A model generated the notes under the pieces. The model had not been told where the DNA came from. It was given only the letters and a program-made list of their open reading frames with translations, and searched no databases. Positions 55,103 through 63,876 of a DNA stretch of 64,000 nucleotides are shown piece after piece. Every line of letters starts with the position of its first letter. Within the stretch, counting starts at the first letter, position 1. Made by a program: the position numbers and the translations under genes. The DNA is from JANYHH01 sp965249745 (GTDB taxonomy: Bacteria > Deinococcota > Deinococci > Deinococcales > JAAFIG01), in assembly GCA_965249745.1 (NCBI GenBank), contig OZ252252.1, positions 1,426,001-1,490,000 on the forward strand, read 5' to 3'.

Positions 55103-55464
55103 GGTCACTGATCGGCGCGTGTTCAGCGTAGCGAACAGCGAACCAAAACCTTGTCTGGGACATGGGATGGCCTTCAGCGCGGTCCGAATCAATAGGTACA
55201 AGCCATCCCGTGTGGCTCGAGGTTGAAGGCTGGAGGTCCTCGAGCTGAACGTTTTTTGGCGCACCCCATCATCGGGGTGCGCTTCGCTGGATACGCCTCG
55301 AGTCTACTACTGATAACGGCACGATTCGGCTACCTAGCTCATGCGTCACAGACGCACTATATTGCCTTAAAACGTTAACCTGAACATGCCGAACTCAGTA
55401 ATAGGCGAGTTCCTCGAACGATTCTTTTAGCCCCCGCCCGCCTCACGGTAAGCTGAGCGTACCC
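55103..55464. other. Intergenic region with hairpin and 95-bp repeat
   Basis: It holds a 9-bp perfect stem (GCGCACCCC/GGGGTGCGC, 55259-55282) without a following T-run, and MITE copy C (55307-55401). TAAGCT at 55451-55456 could be the ligA -10, ten bases before its ATG. No gene is seen. Confidence 0.55.
55307..55401 (+). mobile_element. 95-bp MITE-like repeat, copy C
   Basis: It reads CTACTGATAACGGCACG at the 5' end and CATGCCGAACTCAGTA at the 3' end. It differs from copy D at two positions only, so these two copies are recent relatives. The central TGCGTC-aca-GACGCA hairpin is intact. Confidence 0.88.
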
Positions 55465-57459
55465 ATGAATCCCGAAACCCGCATCCTCGAGTTACGTCAA
55501 CGCATCGAGCGCGCCAACAAGCTCTACTACGAGCAGGACGCCCCGGAGATCAGCGACGTGGAGTGGGACGCGCTGATGTTTGAACTGAAAAGGTTGGAAT
55601 CCGAACACCCGGAGCTGCTAACCCCCGACAGTCCCAGCCAGCGGGTCGGGGCGGCAGTCGCCACGCAGAGCAGCTTCGCCGCCGTGCGCCACCCGACGCC
55701 GCTGATGAGCCTGGATAACGCCTTCAACGACGCTGACCTGCAAGGCTTCGAGGACAAGCTTAACAACGTCATGGGCGTCAAGGGCGTGACCCGGCAGTAC
55801 ACCTGCGAGCTGAAAATTGACGGCTTGTCCATCAACCTGCTGTATCAAAACGGAAAATTGCAATGGGCCGCGACTCGAGGTGACGGCGAAACCGGCGAGG
55901 ACGTGACCCAGAACGTGCTGACGATCTCTGAGATTCCGCGCGAGTTGCCAGAAGCCCTGAACCTAGAGGTGCGCGGCGAGGTCTACCTGAGCCGTGCCGA
56001 GTTCGCCCGAATCAACGCTGAATTGGAAGAAAACGGGGGACAGCCGTTCAAGAACCCGCGCAACGCAGCCGCCGGGACGCTCCGCCAGAAGGACGTTTCG
56101 ATCACCGCCGAGCGCAACCTGAAAGCCTACCTCTACGCGGTCGGTTCGCATCGCGGCTTGCCGGTGAAGACCCAGGCAGAACTCTTGGAGTATCTGTCAG
56201 GGCTGGGTTTTCCGATCTCCAAGGATTACGCCGTGGTGGAGGGCGTGACGGGCATCGAGGACTATCACCACCGCATGACGCACGACCGCGCCAATCTGGA
56301 ATTCGATGCTGACGGCACGGTCGCCAAGGTCAATGATCTGAACTTGCAGGACGAACTGGGTTTGACCTCACGGGCCCCGCGTTGGGCGATTGCCTATAAG
56401 TTCCCCGCCGAGGAGGTCGTGACGACGCTGACGGCTATCACCGTGCAGGTCGGACGGACCGGCAAGATCACGCCTGTCGCGGAACTCGAGCCGCGCCTGT
56501 TGGAGGGATCGGTCGTGTCCCGCGCCACGCTGCACAACCAGGATTTCATTCAGAACTTGGGCTTGCGCGTCTCCGACCGCGTGGTGCTGCGAAAGGCGGG
56601 CGGGGTAATCCCGGAAATCATGCGTGTGGTCGTGGAGGAACGCCCCGAAGGAGCCGTCGAATGGACGTTCCCGACCGACTGCCCGGAGTGCGGGACAGCA
56701 CTTGTCAAAGACGGCGCGCATCACTTCTGCCCGAACGATGCCTGCGCCGCCAAGGAGTTCGAGCGCATCCGCCATTTCGTCTCGAGGGACGCGCTGGACA
56801 TTTCCGGCCTGGGTGACGAACGCATCCGCCAGTTGCAGCGAGCGGGCCTGATCCACGATGCTGCCGACCTGTATCAGCTCGAGCCTGACAAGATCGCGGC
56901 CCTGGACCGGATGGGGGAGAAGAGCGCCCAGAACTTGCTGACACAAATTGAGGCCAGCAAATCGCAATCGCTGGCTCGGCTGATCTATGGGTTGGGGGTC
57001 TCACATGTTGGCGAAAAGGTATCCAGCTTGTTGGAGCGCCAGTTCCCTGACCTGGAGGCTGTTCTGGCTGCCACGCCCGATGACCTCTCCGGCATTTCCG
57101 GCATGGGCCCGATGCTGGTAGATGCCGTTATCAACGGCTTGAAGCTCCCTCGAGTCGCGGCCCTGATCGAGCGTCTGAAAGCGGCGGGCTTGAACACCCG
57201 CTCCAACGCCGAACCGATCGGGACGCAACTGGCAGGTCTCAGCTTCGTCATCACCGGCTCGCTGTCGAAGCCCAGGGACGAGTTGCAATCGCGCCTGGAG
57301 AAATTGGGGGCGCGGGTCACGGGCAGCGTCACCAAAAAAACCAGCTATCTGATCGCCGGAGAGAACGCGGGCAGTAAATTGGAAAAGGCGACCGACCTGA
57401 AAGTCGCCGTGTTGGACGAGGCTGGGCTGGAAACACTGTTGCTTGAAAAAGGCGTCTGA
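55465..57459 (+). CDS. ligA: NAD-dependent DNA ligase
   Basis: LigA seals nicks in replication and repair. The 664-residue protein has the Ia domain, the adenylation motif CELKIDG with Lys117 as the AMP-accepting residue, TRGDGETGEDVTQN, the OB-fold, a four-Cys-type zinc finger (CPECGTALVKDGAHHFCPNDAC, in parts), helix-hairpin-helix repeats (GLGVSHVGEKVSSLLE, LSGISGMGPMLVDAV) and a C-terminal BRCT domain (GLSFVITGSLSKPRDELQSRL in parts). All parts are complete and in frame. It is a single-gene unit convergent with the lipoprotein gene. Confidence 0.98.
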   Translation: MNPETRILELRQRIERANKLYYEQDAPEISDVEWDALMFELKRLESEHPELLTPDSPSQRVGAAVATQSSFAAVRHPTPLMSLDNAFNDADLQGFEDKLNNVMGVKGVTRQYTCELKIDGLSINLLYQNGKLQWAATRGDGETGEDVTQNVLTISEIPRELPEALNLEVRGEVYLSRAEFARINAELEENGGQPFKNPRNAAAGTLRQKDVSITAERNLKAYLYAVGSHRGLPVKTQAELLEYLSGLGFPISKDYAVVEGVTGIEDYHHRMTHDRANLEFDADGTVAKVNDLNLQDELGLTSRAPRWAIAYKFPAEEVVTTLTAITVQVGRTGKITPVAELEPRLLEGSVVSRATLHNQDFIQNLGLRVSDRVVLRKAGGVIPEIMRVVVEERPEGAVEWTFPTDCPECGTALVKDGAHHFCPNDACAAKEFERIRHFVSRDALDISGLGDERIRQLQRAGLIHDAADLYQLEPDKIAALDRMGEKSAQNLLTQIEASKSQSLARLIYGLGVSHVGEKVSSLLERQFPDLEAVLAATPDDLSGISGMGPMLVDAVINGLKLPRVAALIERLKAAGLNTRSNAEPIGTQLAGLSFVITGSLSKPRDELQSRLEKLGARVTGSVTKKTSYLIAGENAGSKLEKATDLKVAVLDEAGLETLLLEKGV

Positions 57460-57476
57460 GCCTTCAACGCCAATAA

Positions 57477-57512
57477 AACTCGAGCGGGCTGAGATCCACT
57501 CCCGCTCGGGTT
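57477..57512 (-). terminator. Intrinsic terminator of the lipoprotein gene
   Basis: On the minus strand CCCGAGCGGG pairs with CCCGCTCGAG-type sequence, followed by TTTTATT. The stem uses a CTCGAG copy. It may also end ligA transcripts weakly. Confidence 0.7.
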
Positions 57513-57525
57513 ACTGCCGACGAAC

Positions 57526-57855
57526 TCAGCGCTTGGTGGGGCTGGTCAGCACACCGGTCCGGTTCTCGTCGGTCGTGACTAGGTACGGCAGGTTCGTCTG
57601 CCAGTACTTGCCGCTGGCCGGGTCAAACCAGTAGACGTACTCGCCGCCCGGTGAGGTTCCATTTTCGGCTCGAGTCACCTTGCCGCGCACCTCACCCCGG
57701 AACACTTCTGCCCCACTCAGGCTGTACAGGATGATGTAATGCTTGGAGTTGGAAAGGTTCAAGACATCTCGCCCGAGGTTGTTCTGCTGCTCGGCACTGC
57801 ACGCCGCGAACACGAGCGCCAGCGCGCCACCGATCAACCAGTTTCGTAATTTCAT
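57526..57855 (-). CDS. Small lipoprotein of unknown function
   Basis: A 109-residue protein with a lipoprotein signal (MKLRNWLIGGALALVFAAC, with Cys as the lipobox residue). The mature part (SKHYIILYSLSGAEVFRGEVRGKVTRAENG...GGEYVYWFDPASGKYWQ) has no family I recognise. The ATG at 57855 has AGGAGGA six bases upstream, a strong SD, with a TAGAGT about 20 bases further back. The longer frame upstream is not supported. Confidence 0.75.
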   Translation of the reverse strand: MKLRNWLIGGALALVFAACSAEQQNNLGRDVLNLSNSKHYIILYSLSGAEVFRGEVRGKVTRAENGTSPGGEYVYWFDPASGKYWQTNLPYLVTTDENRTGVLTSPTKR

Positions 57856-58040
57856 AATTCCTCCTAGGAGACCCACTCTAGCCTGTCTTACGCTAGCAGT
57901 CCCCGGAAGGTTCCGGTTGAGTCGCGGCTGAACGTCCACCCCCCACGGCGCACCTTAGAGCCTCGCCACCGGTTTCCCTGCCATTCGTGAAAATTGCGGA
58001 AACTCGAGCGTCAGGCATGGATGGGCTTGCGATTCAACGC

Positions 58041-58840
58041 TCAACGCCGCGCTTGGAAGGGTTCATAGTGGAGTCCTGACCGCAACTCAAGCACCCGTGA
58101 CCGCCACTGACTCCCGACCTGAATCGTGGGCCACTCGGGATCGAAGGTCAGGTTCTCGAGGTCTGCGTCACCGCGAAGCAGGAACGTGTCCTCGATTTTC
58201 GCGCCCGGCACAGACGGGTTCCAGGCGAGCGCCATGCTCGTCTCCAATGATTCAAGTGCGTCCGGGAGGTCTCCGCCAACCCCGGATGGTGCTGAATTCA
58301 TCGGGAAAACCGTGATCGGCGTAGGCGCGGTGCAGCGTGTCGTACATCTGCGCTAGGGTTGCGCCAAACGTATCGCCTCGGTCATCGCGGCCGCCGCCAG
58401 CCGCCCGACCTCCGGGAAGCGTTCGGTCTCGCCAGGGCACAGCACGCGCCTCGCTTCAGGAAGGGCAGTCGGAAGCATCGCTTCGTCTAACAGCGGGAGA
58501 TCGGAGGCCGTGCGCCTCTCTTGCGTCAGATCGCGGACGAAGACTGCGCGTTGTCTGACCTGGAACCACGGAAAAAACACCGTCTCGAAGCAGTCGGGTG
58601 GCAACTCCTCACACTCACACTCGAGCCGCGTCGCCTCGATGTTACCGTCGCCCGGTCAGCGGTGACGCAGGTCTCGGCGATGCCGCGCTCGGCTCCCATC
58701 GGAATCCGACTCGAGCCGCCCGCCGTCAACCACGTGAACCACGGGCTGCCGCGAAACACGGCCGCGCCTAAGTTGTGCCGCGCCATAATCTGCCGGACGA
58801 GACTGAGTTTCTGCTGCACTTCCTGATGGTGGCTGACCAT
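58041..58840 (-). pseudogene. M24 (creatinase/prolidase-like) peptidase, broken by frameshifts and deletion
   Basis: Fragments in different minus-strand frames follow the order of an M24 peptidase: MVSHHQEVQQKLSLVRQIMARHNLGAAVFRGSPWFTWLTAGGSS (in parts, 58700-58840), then in the next frame GNIEATRLECECEELPPDCFETVFFPWFQ to AAAAMTEAIRLAQP, then TFGATLAQMYDTLHRAYADHGFPDEF, then LAWNPSVPGAKIEDTFLLRG. The pieces add up to about 265 residues instead of about 370; the metal-site region is missing. At least three frame changes and one deletion make it non-functional. An SD-like AAAGGAA precedes the start. Confidence 0.8.
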
Positions 58841-59020
58841 ATGCGTTCCTTTGCGCCCAAAGGCGAGAATGACGAGCCAAGCCACAACAAGCCGTCAGGC
58901 TCGAGGTGAAAGGGGAGAAGATTCTAGAAGGCTTATTGATTCGCGTCGCCCGCGCTGAAAACTGTCCCCTGTTCCAGACAGGGTTTCGGTTCGCGTCTTG
59001 TCAAGCTGAACACGCGCGGA

Positions 59021-60013
59021 TCAGTAGGGTTTTCGCGTGCGCCGATTCTGGGCGATCACGACCAGCATCAGAAAGAAGCCGCGAATCACCGACTGCCAGT
59101 AGGCGGACAGGGAAATCAAGCCCTTGCCGTTCTCAAAGTTCAGCACGTTAAAAATCAGTCCCAGCAGCATCGCCCCGGCGAGCGTGCCGCCGACGGTTCC
59201 CAATCCGCCCGTCAGCAGCGTGCCGCCGACGACCACCGAGGCGATCGCGGAGAGTTCCCAGCCCAATCCTTCCGTGGGTTGACCCGCCCCGAACTGTGCG
59301 GCCAGAATTACCCCGGCCAGCCCCGCCAGCCCCCCGGAGAGCGTGTAGACCAGGAGTTTGATCGTGTTGACCGGCAGTCCCATCAGGCGCGTGGCCTCCT
59401 CGTTCCCGCCGAGCGCCAGCACGTGCCGCCCGAAGCGGGTGTGCGAGAGCATCAGCGCCCCAAGTACAAAAGCGACCACCATGATGATGCCCGGAACCGG
59501 CAAGCCCAGAAAATCGCCCTGCCCAATGGTGATGAACCCGCCCTCGGTTGCCACCGAGACCGATTGATTCCCGGCGAAGATCAGCGCTAACCCTCGAGCC
59601 GCGAGCAGCATGGCGAGCGTTGCGATAAACGGCAGAATCCCCAGGCGGGTCACGACCAGCCCATTGACCAGCCCGACTAGCGTCCCTGCCAGCACCGGCA
59701 CGAGCAGCGGTAAAATCCACCCGGTCGGACTGAGCAGCGCGGCGATCACGCTGCTGAGCGCCACGACGCTGCCCACCGAGAGGTCTATCCCGCCCGTCAT
59801 GATGACGAAGGCCATGCCCAGCGAGATCAGCGCGAACATGGAGTTGTACCGGACCACAGAGGAGATGTTGTAAGCGCTGAGAAACCCCTCGTAACGAAGC
59901 GCACCGAAAACGACGAGCAATCCCAGCGCCACCAGCACGCCCTGACGGGACAGGAAATGCAGCACTCGAGCGGCGAGGGTGGGAGCCGGTTGTCGGTTCG
60001 TGGCGACGGTCAT
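59021..60013 (-). CDS. yjfF: Sugar ABC transporter permease, YjfF-like
   Basis: A 330-residue permease of the ribose/galactofuranose family. TGGIDLSVGSVVALSSVIAALL and the GGTLLTGGLGTVGGTLAGAMLLG segment are the family hallmarks. It is the last gene of the four-gene operon ytfQ-ytfR-ytfT-yjfF on the minus strand. The substrate is likely a furanose by homology to the E. coli system; that is not proven. Confidence 0.88.
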   Translation of the reverse strand: MTVATNRQPAPTLAARVLHFLSRQGVLVALGLLVVFGALRYEGFLSAYNISSVVRYNSMFALISLGMAFVIMTGGIDLSVGSVVALSSVIAALLSPTGWILPLLVPVLAGTLVGLVNGLVVTRLGILPFIATLAMLLAARGLALIFAGNQSVSVATEGGFITIGQGDFLGLPVPGIIMVVAFVLGALMLSHTRFGRHVLALGGNEEATRLMGLPVNTIKLLVYTLSGGLAGLAGVILAAQFGAGQPTEGLGWELSAIASVVVGGTLLTGGLGTVGGTLAGAMLLGLIFNVLNFENGKGLISLSAYWQSVIRGFFLMLVVIAQNRRTRKPY

Positions 60014-60047
60014 GGTGTCCTCAGGGGTAATTCTCGAGCGGGTGATG

Positions 60048-61049
60048 TCAGGCGCGGCGGGTGGTGCGTTGGATGTACACGGCCGCCACGATGATGGCGG
60101 CCTTGACGACGAGCGCGGCGGCGTCCGGCACGCCCTTAGCGAGCAACGTGTACCGGATCAGTTGAATGATGAGCGCCCCCAGCAGGGTTCCAACGATGTT
60201 CGCCCGGCCACCGCCCAGCGGCGTGCCACCGACGGCCACGGCGGCAATCGCGTCCAGTTCCATGTTCAAGCCAACCTGGTTGGCATCCGAGGACGAGTTG
60301 ATAGCGATCACGACCAGCCCGGCCACGCCGGACAGCAACCCGGAGATGGCATACACCGCCAGTTTGACCTGAGCCACCGGAACGCCCGCCAGCCGGGCCG
60401 CCGCCTCGTTGCCACCGACCGACAGCAGGTAACGCCCGAAGACCGTGGCGCGCACGATCCAGGTGAACAGAATCACAATCAAGACCATCAGGATGACCTG
60501 GACCGGAAGCCCGAGTGGTCGCCCCAGTCCGATCGCCTGGAAGGCTTCATTGCGAAAACTTTGCAGGTTGCCGTTGGTCATGACCTGGGCAATGCCGCGC
60601 CCGGCGATGAACAAGACCAACGTGGCGATGATCGGTTGAATCCCGAAGCGAGTAATGAGCGTCCCGTTGAACAACCCGAACGCGCCCGCCGCCAGCACCG
60701 GCAACAGAAACGCCAGCCCAACCCCGAGCGCTGGACTCGAGAATGGGGGGTTCAGGAACAGCATCGGTGCGAGTGCCCCAGAGATCGCCATGAGCGATCC
60801 GACCGAGAGGTCAATCCCGCCCGTGGCAATCACCAGTGTCATGCCAACCGCGACGATCACGATTGTGGCCACCTGGGTCAGGTTGACGTTCAGCGTTTGC
60901 AAAGTGGCGAAATTCGGTGTGAACACCAGATTAAACGCTAGCAGCGCCACCAGGGCCGCCAATGACCCCAGGATCGGATTAGCGCGGCGCGGCGTCCCCG
61001 GTTGTTGTTGCGGCGGCACGGGCGCGTCCTGCCGGGTCGTGTCAGACAT
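60048..61049 (-). CDS. ytfT: Sugar ABC transporter permease, YtfT-like
   Basis: A 333-residue permease of the same family, with TGGIDLSVGSLMAISGALAPM and the VGGTPLGGGRANIVGTLLGALII motif. The ATG at 61049 overlaps the stop of the ATPase gene by eight bases (the frame also has GTG 61061). The second permease follows after 34 bases. Two different permeases form the heterodimeric channel. Confidence 0.88.
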   Translation of the reverse strand: MSDTTRQDAPVPPQQQPGTPRRANPILGSLAALVALLAFNLVFTPNFATLQTLNVNLTQVATIVIVAVGMTLVIATGGIDLSVGSLMAISGALAPMLFLNPPFSSPALGVGLAFLLPVLAAGAFGLFNGTLITRFGIQPIIATLVLFIAGRGIAQVMTNGNLQSFRNEAFQAIGLGRPLGLPVQVILMVLIVILFTWIVRATVFGRYLLSVGGNEAAARLAGVPVAQVKLAVYAISGLLSGVAGLVVIAINSSSDANQVGLNMELDAIAAVAVGGTPLGGGRANIVGTLLGALIIQLIRYTLLAKGVPDAAALVVKAAIIVAAVYIQRTTRRA

Positions 61050-62646
61050 GGGGTGTCTCACCCTGATTTGACCCGCTCTGATTTGACCCGCTCTGATCTA
61101 GTCTAGCCTGGCTCGAGGCTGCGGTTCCGCCCGCCATCGCGGCCATGATCGCGTTCTGGGATTGCCCGTCTCCGCGCAGCTCAGCGACGCTCTCACCATC
61201 GCGCAGCACGATCACGCGGTCGCAACCCTCCGACAGCTCCTCGAGTTCGGACGAGATCATCAGCACGCCCAGTCCGTCACGGGCTAGCTCTTCGATCAGG
61301 GACTGAATCTCGCCCTTCGCGCCGACATCAATCCCTCGAGTCGGTTCGTCCAGAATCAACAGTTCCGGGTTCATGCACAGCCACCGCGCCAAGAGCACTT
61401 TTTGCTGGTTCCCGCCGGACAGTTCACGGATCGGCTGATCGGGTCCGGCGGTCTTAATCCCGAGGCGTTGGATAAACCGATCCACAATTTCCGCCTGTTT
61501 GGTGGTGTCCACCACACCGGACTTGGAGAGTCGCGGCAGCAGCGCCAGCGTCAGGTTCTCGCGGACGCTCAGGTCCGGGATGATCCCCTCGAGCTTGCGA
61601 TCCTCGGAGCAAAAACCGATTCCGGCGCGAATCGCATCCCTCGGCGAGCGCAGCCGGGCGGGCTGGCCGTGCCATCGCAGTTGGCCGCCCTCCACGCTGT
61701 CCGCCCCAAAGGCGGCCCGCGCTGTTTCGGTCCGTCCCGCACCGAGTAAGCCTGCCAGTCCGACGATCTCGCCGGGGCGCACGGACAGCGACACGTCACG
61801 CAAGCGCTGACCGCGCCGCAGGTGCCGCGCCTCGAGCATCGGCTGAGCGTTCGGCTGCGCTTCAGCCCGTTCAGAAAAGGCGGTCTGTCCGACGCGCCGC
61901 AAGTCCAGGTCCTTGCCCAGCATTCGCGCGACTAGATTGAGCTTGTCGGTGTCCGCTATCGCGCTCTCCAGCACGGTCTGCCCGTCGCGCATGGTCGTCA
62001 CGCGGTCGCACACGGCGTACAATTCGTCTAGCCGGTGCGAGATGAAGATGATGGACACGCCCGAATCCCGCAACTGCCGGATCACCCCGAACAGCGTCTC
62101 CACCTCACGCTCGTCCAGGCTCGAGGTGGCCTCGTCCATCACGACCAGCTTGGCGTTCAAGTTGACGGCTCTGGCAATCGCGGTCATCTGCTGCACGGCG
62201 ATGTTCTGCGTTTCCAAGGCTTGGGTCACGTCCACGCGAACGTTGAAGCGGCCCAGAATCTCTGTCGCCTCGCGGTGCATCCGCCGCCAGTCAATCAGCC
62301 CGCCCCAGCCTTTTGGCTCGCGTCCCAGGAAGATATTCTCCGCGACCGAACGCAGCGGCACGAGATTGACCTCCTGATAAATCGTGGCAATCCCCGCGTT
62401 CTGGGCAGCCTGCGGCGTGGCGAAGTTGACGCTGACGCCATCGAAGCGAATCTCGCCCGCGTCACGGGCATATGCCCCTGTGAGGATTTTGATCAGCGTG
62501 CTCTTGCCCGCGCCGTTCTGCCCGATCAGTGCGTGAACCTCGCCCTTGGAGACGCGCAGGCTGGCTTGTTCCAGGGCGCGTACACCGGGGAAGCGCTTGG
62601 TGATGCCGGTCATTTCGAGCAGCGGATGGGATGCGGAGTTGGTCAT
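61042..62646 (-). CDS. ytfR: Sugar ABC transporter ATP-binding protein, two ATPase domains, YtfR-like
   Basis: A 534-residue double ATPase. The first has Walker A GQNGAGKSTLIKILTG, signature-like VQQMTAIARAVNLNAK and VVMDEATSSLD; the second has the degenerate loop GLLGAGRTETARAAFG, LSGGNQQKVLLARWL and LILDEPTRGIDVGAK, as in RbsA/YtfR. The C-terminus ends in a short tandem repeat, S-G-S-N-Q, encoded by a 15-bp DNA repeat (about 61070-61104). It overlaps ytfT and lies 258 bases downstream of ytfQ, past a hairpin and the repeat. Confidence 0.93.
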   Translation of the reverse strand: MTNSASHPLLEMTGITKRFPGVRALEQASLRVSKGEVHALIGQNGAGKSTLIKILTGAYARDAGEIRFDGVSVNFATPQAAQNAGIATIYQEVNLVPLRSVAENIFLGREPKGWGGLIDWRRMHREATEILGRFNVRVDVTQALETQNIAVQQMTAIARAVNLNAKLVVMDEATSSLDEREVETLFGVIRQLRDSGVSIIFISHRLDELYAVCDRVTTMRDGQTVLESAIADTDKLNLVARMLGKDLDLRRVGQTAFSERAEAQPNAQPMLEARHLRRGQRLRDVSLSVRPGEIVGLAGLLGAGRTETARAAFGADSVEGGQLRWHGQPARLRSPRDAIRAGIGFCSEDRKLEGIIPDLSVRENLTLALLPRLSKSGVVDTTKQAEIVDRFIQRLGIKTAGPDQPIRELSGGNQQKVLLARWLCMNPELLILDEPTRGIDVGAKGEIQSLIEELARDGLGVLMISSELEELSEGCDRVIVLRDGESVAELRGDGQSQNAIMAAMAGGTAASSQARLDQSGSNQSGSNQGETPHV

Positions 62647-62772
62647 GGGTGTTTTGAAAGAGCAAGAATCGAGTTCCGATGTTGTCAGATTGATCGTGCT
62701 AAAGATGAGGTATTAAACCAAAAAATGAATCTGAAACTCGAGCGTGCTTTGTCAGACCTGCTGATTTGCGAG

Positions 62773-62804
62773 AGTGCCCCCTCCCCAATCGAGGAGGGGG
62801 CACT
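62773..62804 (-). terminator. 12-bp perfect stem between ytfQ and ytfR, probable processing or attenuation hairpin
   Basis: AGTGCCCCCTCC and GGAGGGGGCACT pair fully around an 8-nt loop. No long U-run follows on the minus strand. Strong hairpins behind binding-protein genes raise their mRNA level above the permease genes, which is the likely role. Confidence 0.6.
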
Positions 62805-62809
62805 TTGAA

Positions 62810-62904
62810 CTACTGATAACGGCACGATTCGGCTACCTAACTCATGCGACACAGACGCACTATATTGCCTTAAAACGTTAACCTGAACATGCCGAACTCA
62901 GTAA
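62810..62904 (+). mobile_element. 95-bp MITE-like repeat, copy D
   Basis: It differs from copy C at two positions (one in the hairpin stem: TGCGACACAGACGCA). Its right end directly abuts the ytfQ stop codon (62905-62907), and its left end lies six bases from the hairpin, so it sits inside the transporter operon. Confidence 0.88.
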
Positions 62905-63876
62905 TTAGTACGCGCTCTTGATACCCTCGGCGGCCGTCTCTGGGGTGTAATCGCGGTCCGGGTTGATGATCTTCGCGGGGATTTTCTTTCCGGCGGCGTA
63001 ATCTTTCATGATGGAAAAGGCCTTCGGGCCGAAGCGCGGGTTGCACTCCACGACGTAGTTGATTTTGCCGTCAATGATGAGCTGCACGGCTTCCTTGCCG
63101 CCGTCAATTGACAGGACCATCACGTCAACACCGGGCTTCTTGCCAGCGGCCTCGAGCGCGGCGATGGCTCCGATCGCCATTTCGTCGTTGTGCGCGTAGA
63201 CGACATCCACGTCCGGGTGCGCCTGAAGCAGCGTCTCCATGACCTGACGACCCTTGTCACGGGCGAAGTCACCGGTCTGTGAGGCCAGAATCTTCATGCC
63301 GGGGTTCTTGGCGATCACGTCGTCGAAGCCCTTCCTGCGGTCGTTGGCGGGTGAGGCTCCGGTCGAACCCTCGAGTTCGATGATATTGGCCTTGCCGCCG
63401 GTTTTCTTGACCAGCCAGTCCCCGACGCGCTTGCCTTCCAGGATGAAGTCAGACCCAATGAACGTCACGTAATCGGTGCCCGCCTTGGCGAGTTTAGCGT
63501 CAATGTTGCGGTCCAGCAGGATAACAGGGATGCCCGCCTTACGAGCTTCAATCACGACCGGGGCGAGTGGTTTCTCCTCGCGGGGGGCCAGGAAAATCAG
63601 ATCTACCTTCTGCGCGATCATGCTGCGCACGTCCGCGACCTGCTTGGCGGCGCTGCCCGCCGCGTCGGTGTACACGAGCTGGTAGCCCAGCTTCTTGGCT
63701 TCGTCCTGCATGGACTTGGTTTGCGCCAAGCGCCACGGGTTGTTGGACTCGGTTTGCGCGAAGCCGACCTTGTACTTGGCTTTCTGCATCAGCTTTGGAC
63801 CCATGGTTTGACCCACGGCGGTGACGGCCAGCGTCAGGCTGGCGGCGAGCAGGGCGAGGGTTGCAACTTTTCTCAT
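62905..63876 (-). CDS. ytfQ: Sugar ABC transporter substrate-binding protein, YtfQ-like
   Basis: The 323-residue protein has a signal peptide (MRKVATLALLAASLTLAVTAVG) and strong similarity by eye to E. coli YtfQ (galactofuranose-binding): VGFAQTESNNPWRLAQTKSM, VDLIFLAPREEKPLAPVV, IPVILLDRNID, SDFILEGKRVGDWLVKKTGG, TGASPANDRRKGFDDVI, SQTGDFARDKGRQVME, VVYAHNDEMAIGAI, LSIDGGKEAVQLI. ATG 63876 has AAGGAGG eight bases upstream; the frame upstream to 63993 is not used. First gene of the operon; its 5' regulatory region continues beyond the window. Confidence 0.94.
   Translation of the reverse strand: MRKVATLALLAASLTLAVTAVGQTMGPKLMQKAKYKVGFAQTESNNPWRLAQTKSMQDEAKKLGYQLVYTDAAGSAAKQVADVRSMIAQKVDLIFLAPREEKPLAPVVIEARKAGIPVILLDRNIDAKLAKAGTDYVTFIGSDFILEGKRVGDWLVKKTGGKANIIELEGSTGASPANDRRKGFDDVIAKNPGMKILASQTGDFARDKGRQVMETLLQAHPDVDVVYAHNDEMAIGAIAALEAAGKKPGVDVMVLSIDGGKEAVQLIIDGKINYVVECNPRFGPKAFSIMKDYAAGKKIPAKIINPDRDYTPETAAEGIKSAY

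Noticed and set aside
55259..55282. Intrinsic terminator of the secreted protein gene
   Set aside because: The stem is perfect, but the T-run stands before it rather than after it on the plus strand, and it lies more than 150 bases from the stop; it is reported only as a hairpin.
59979..60941. 320-codon plus-strand frame antisense to ytfT
   Set aside because: Rich in Arg, Asp, Gln and His with no motif; it mirrors the permease codons.
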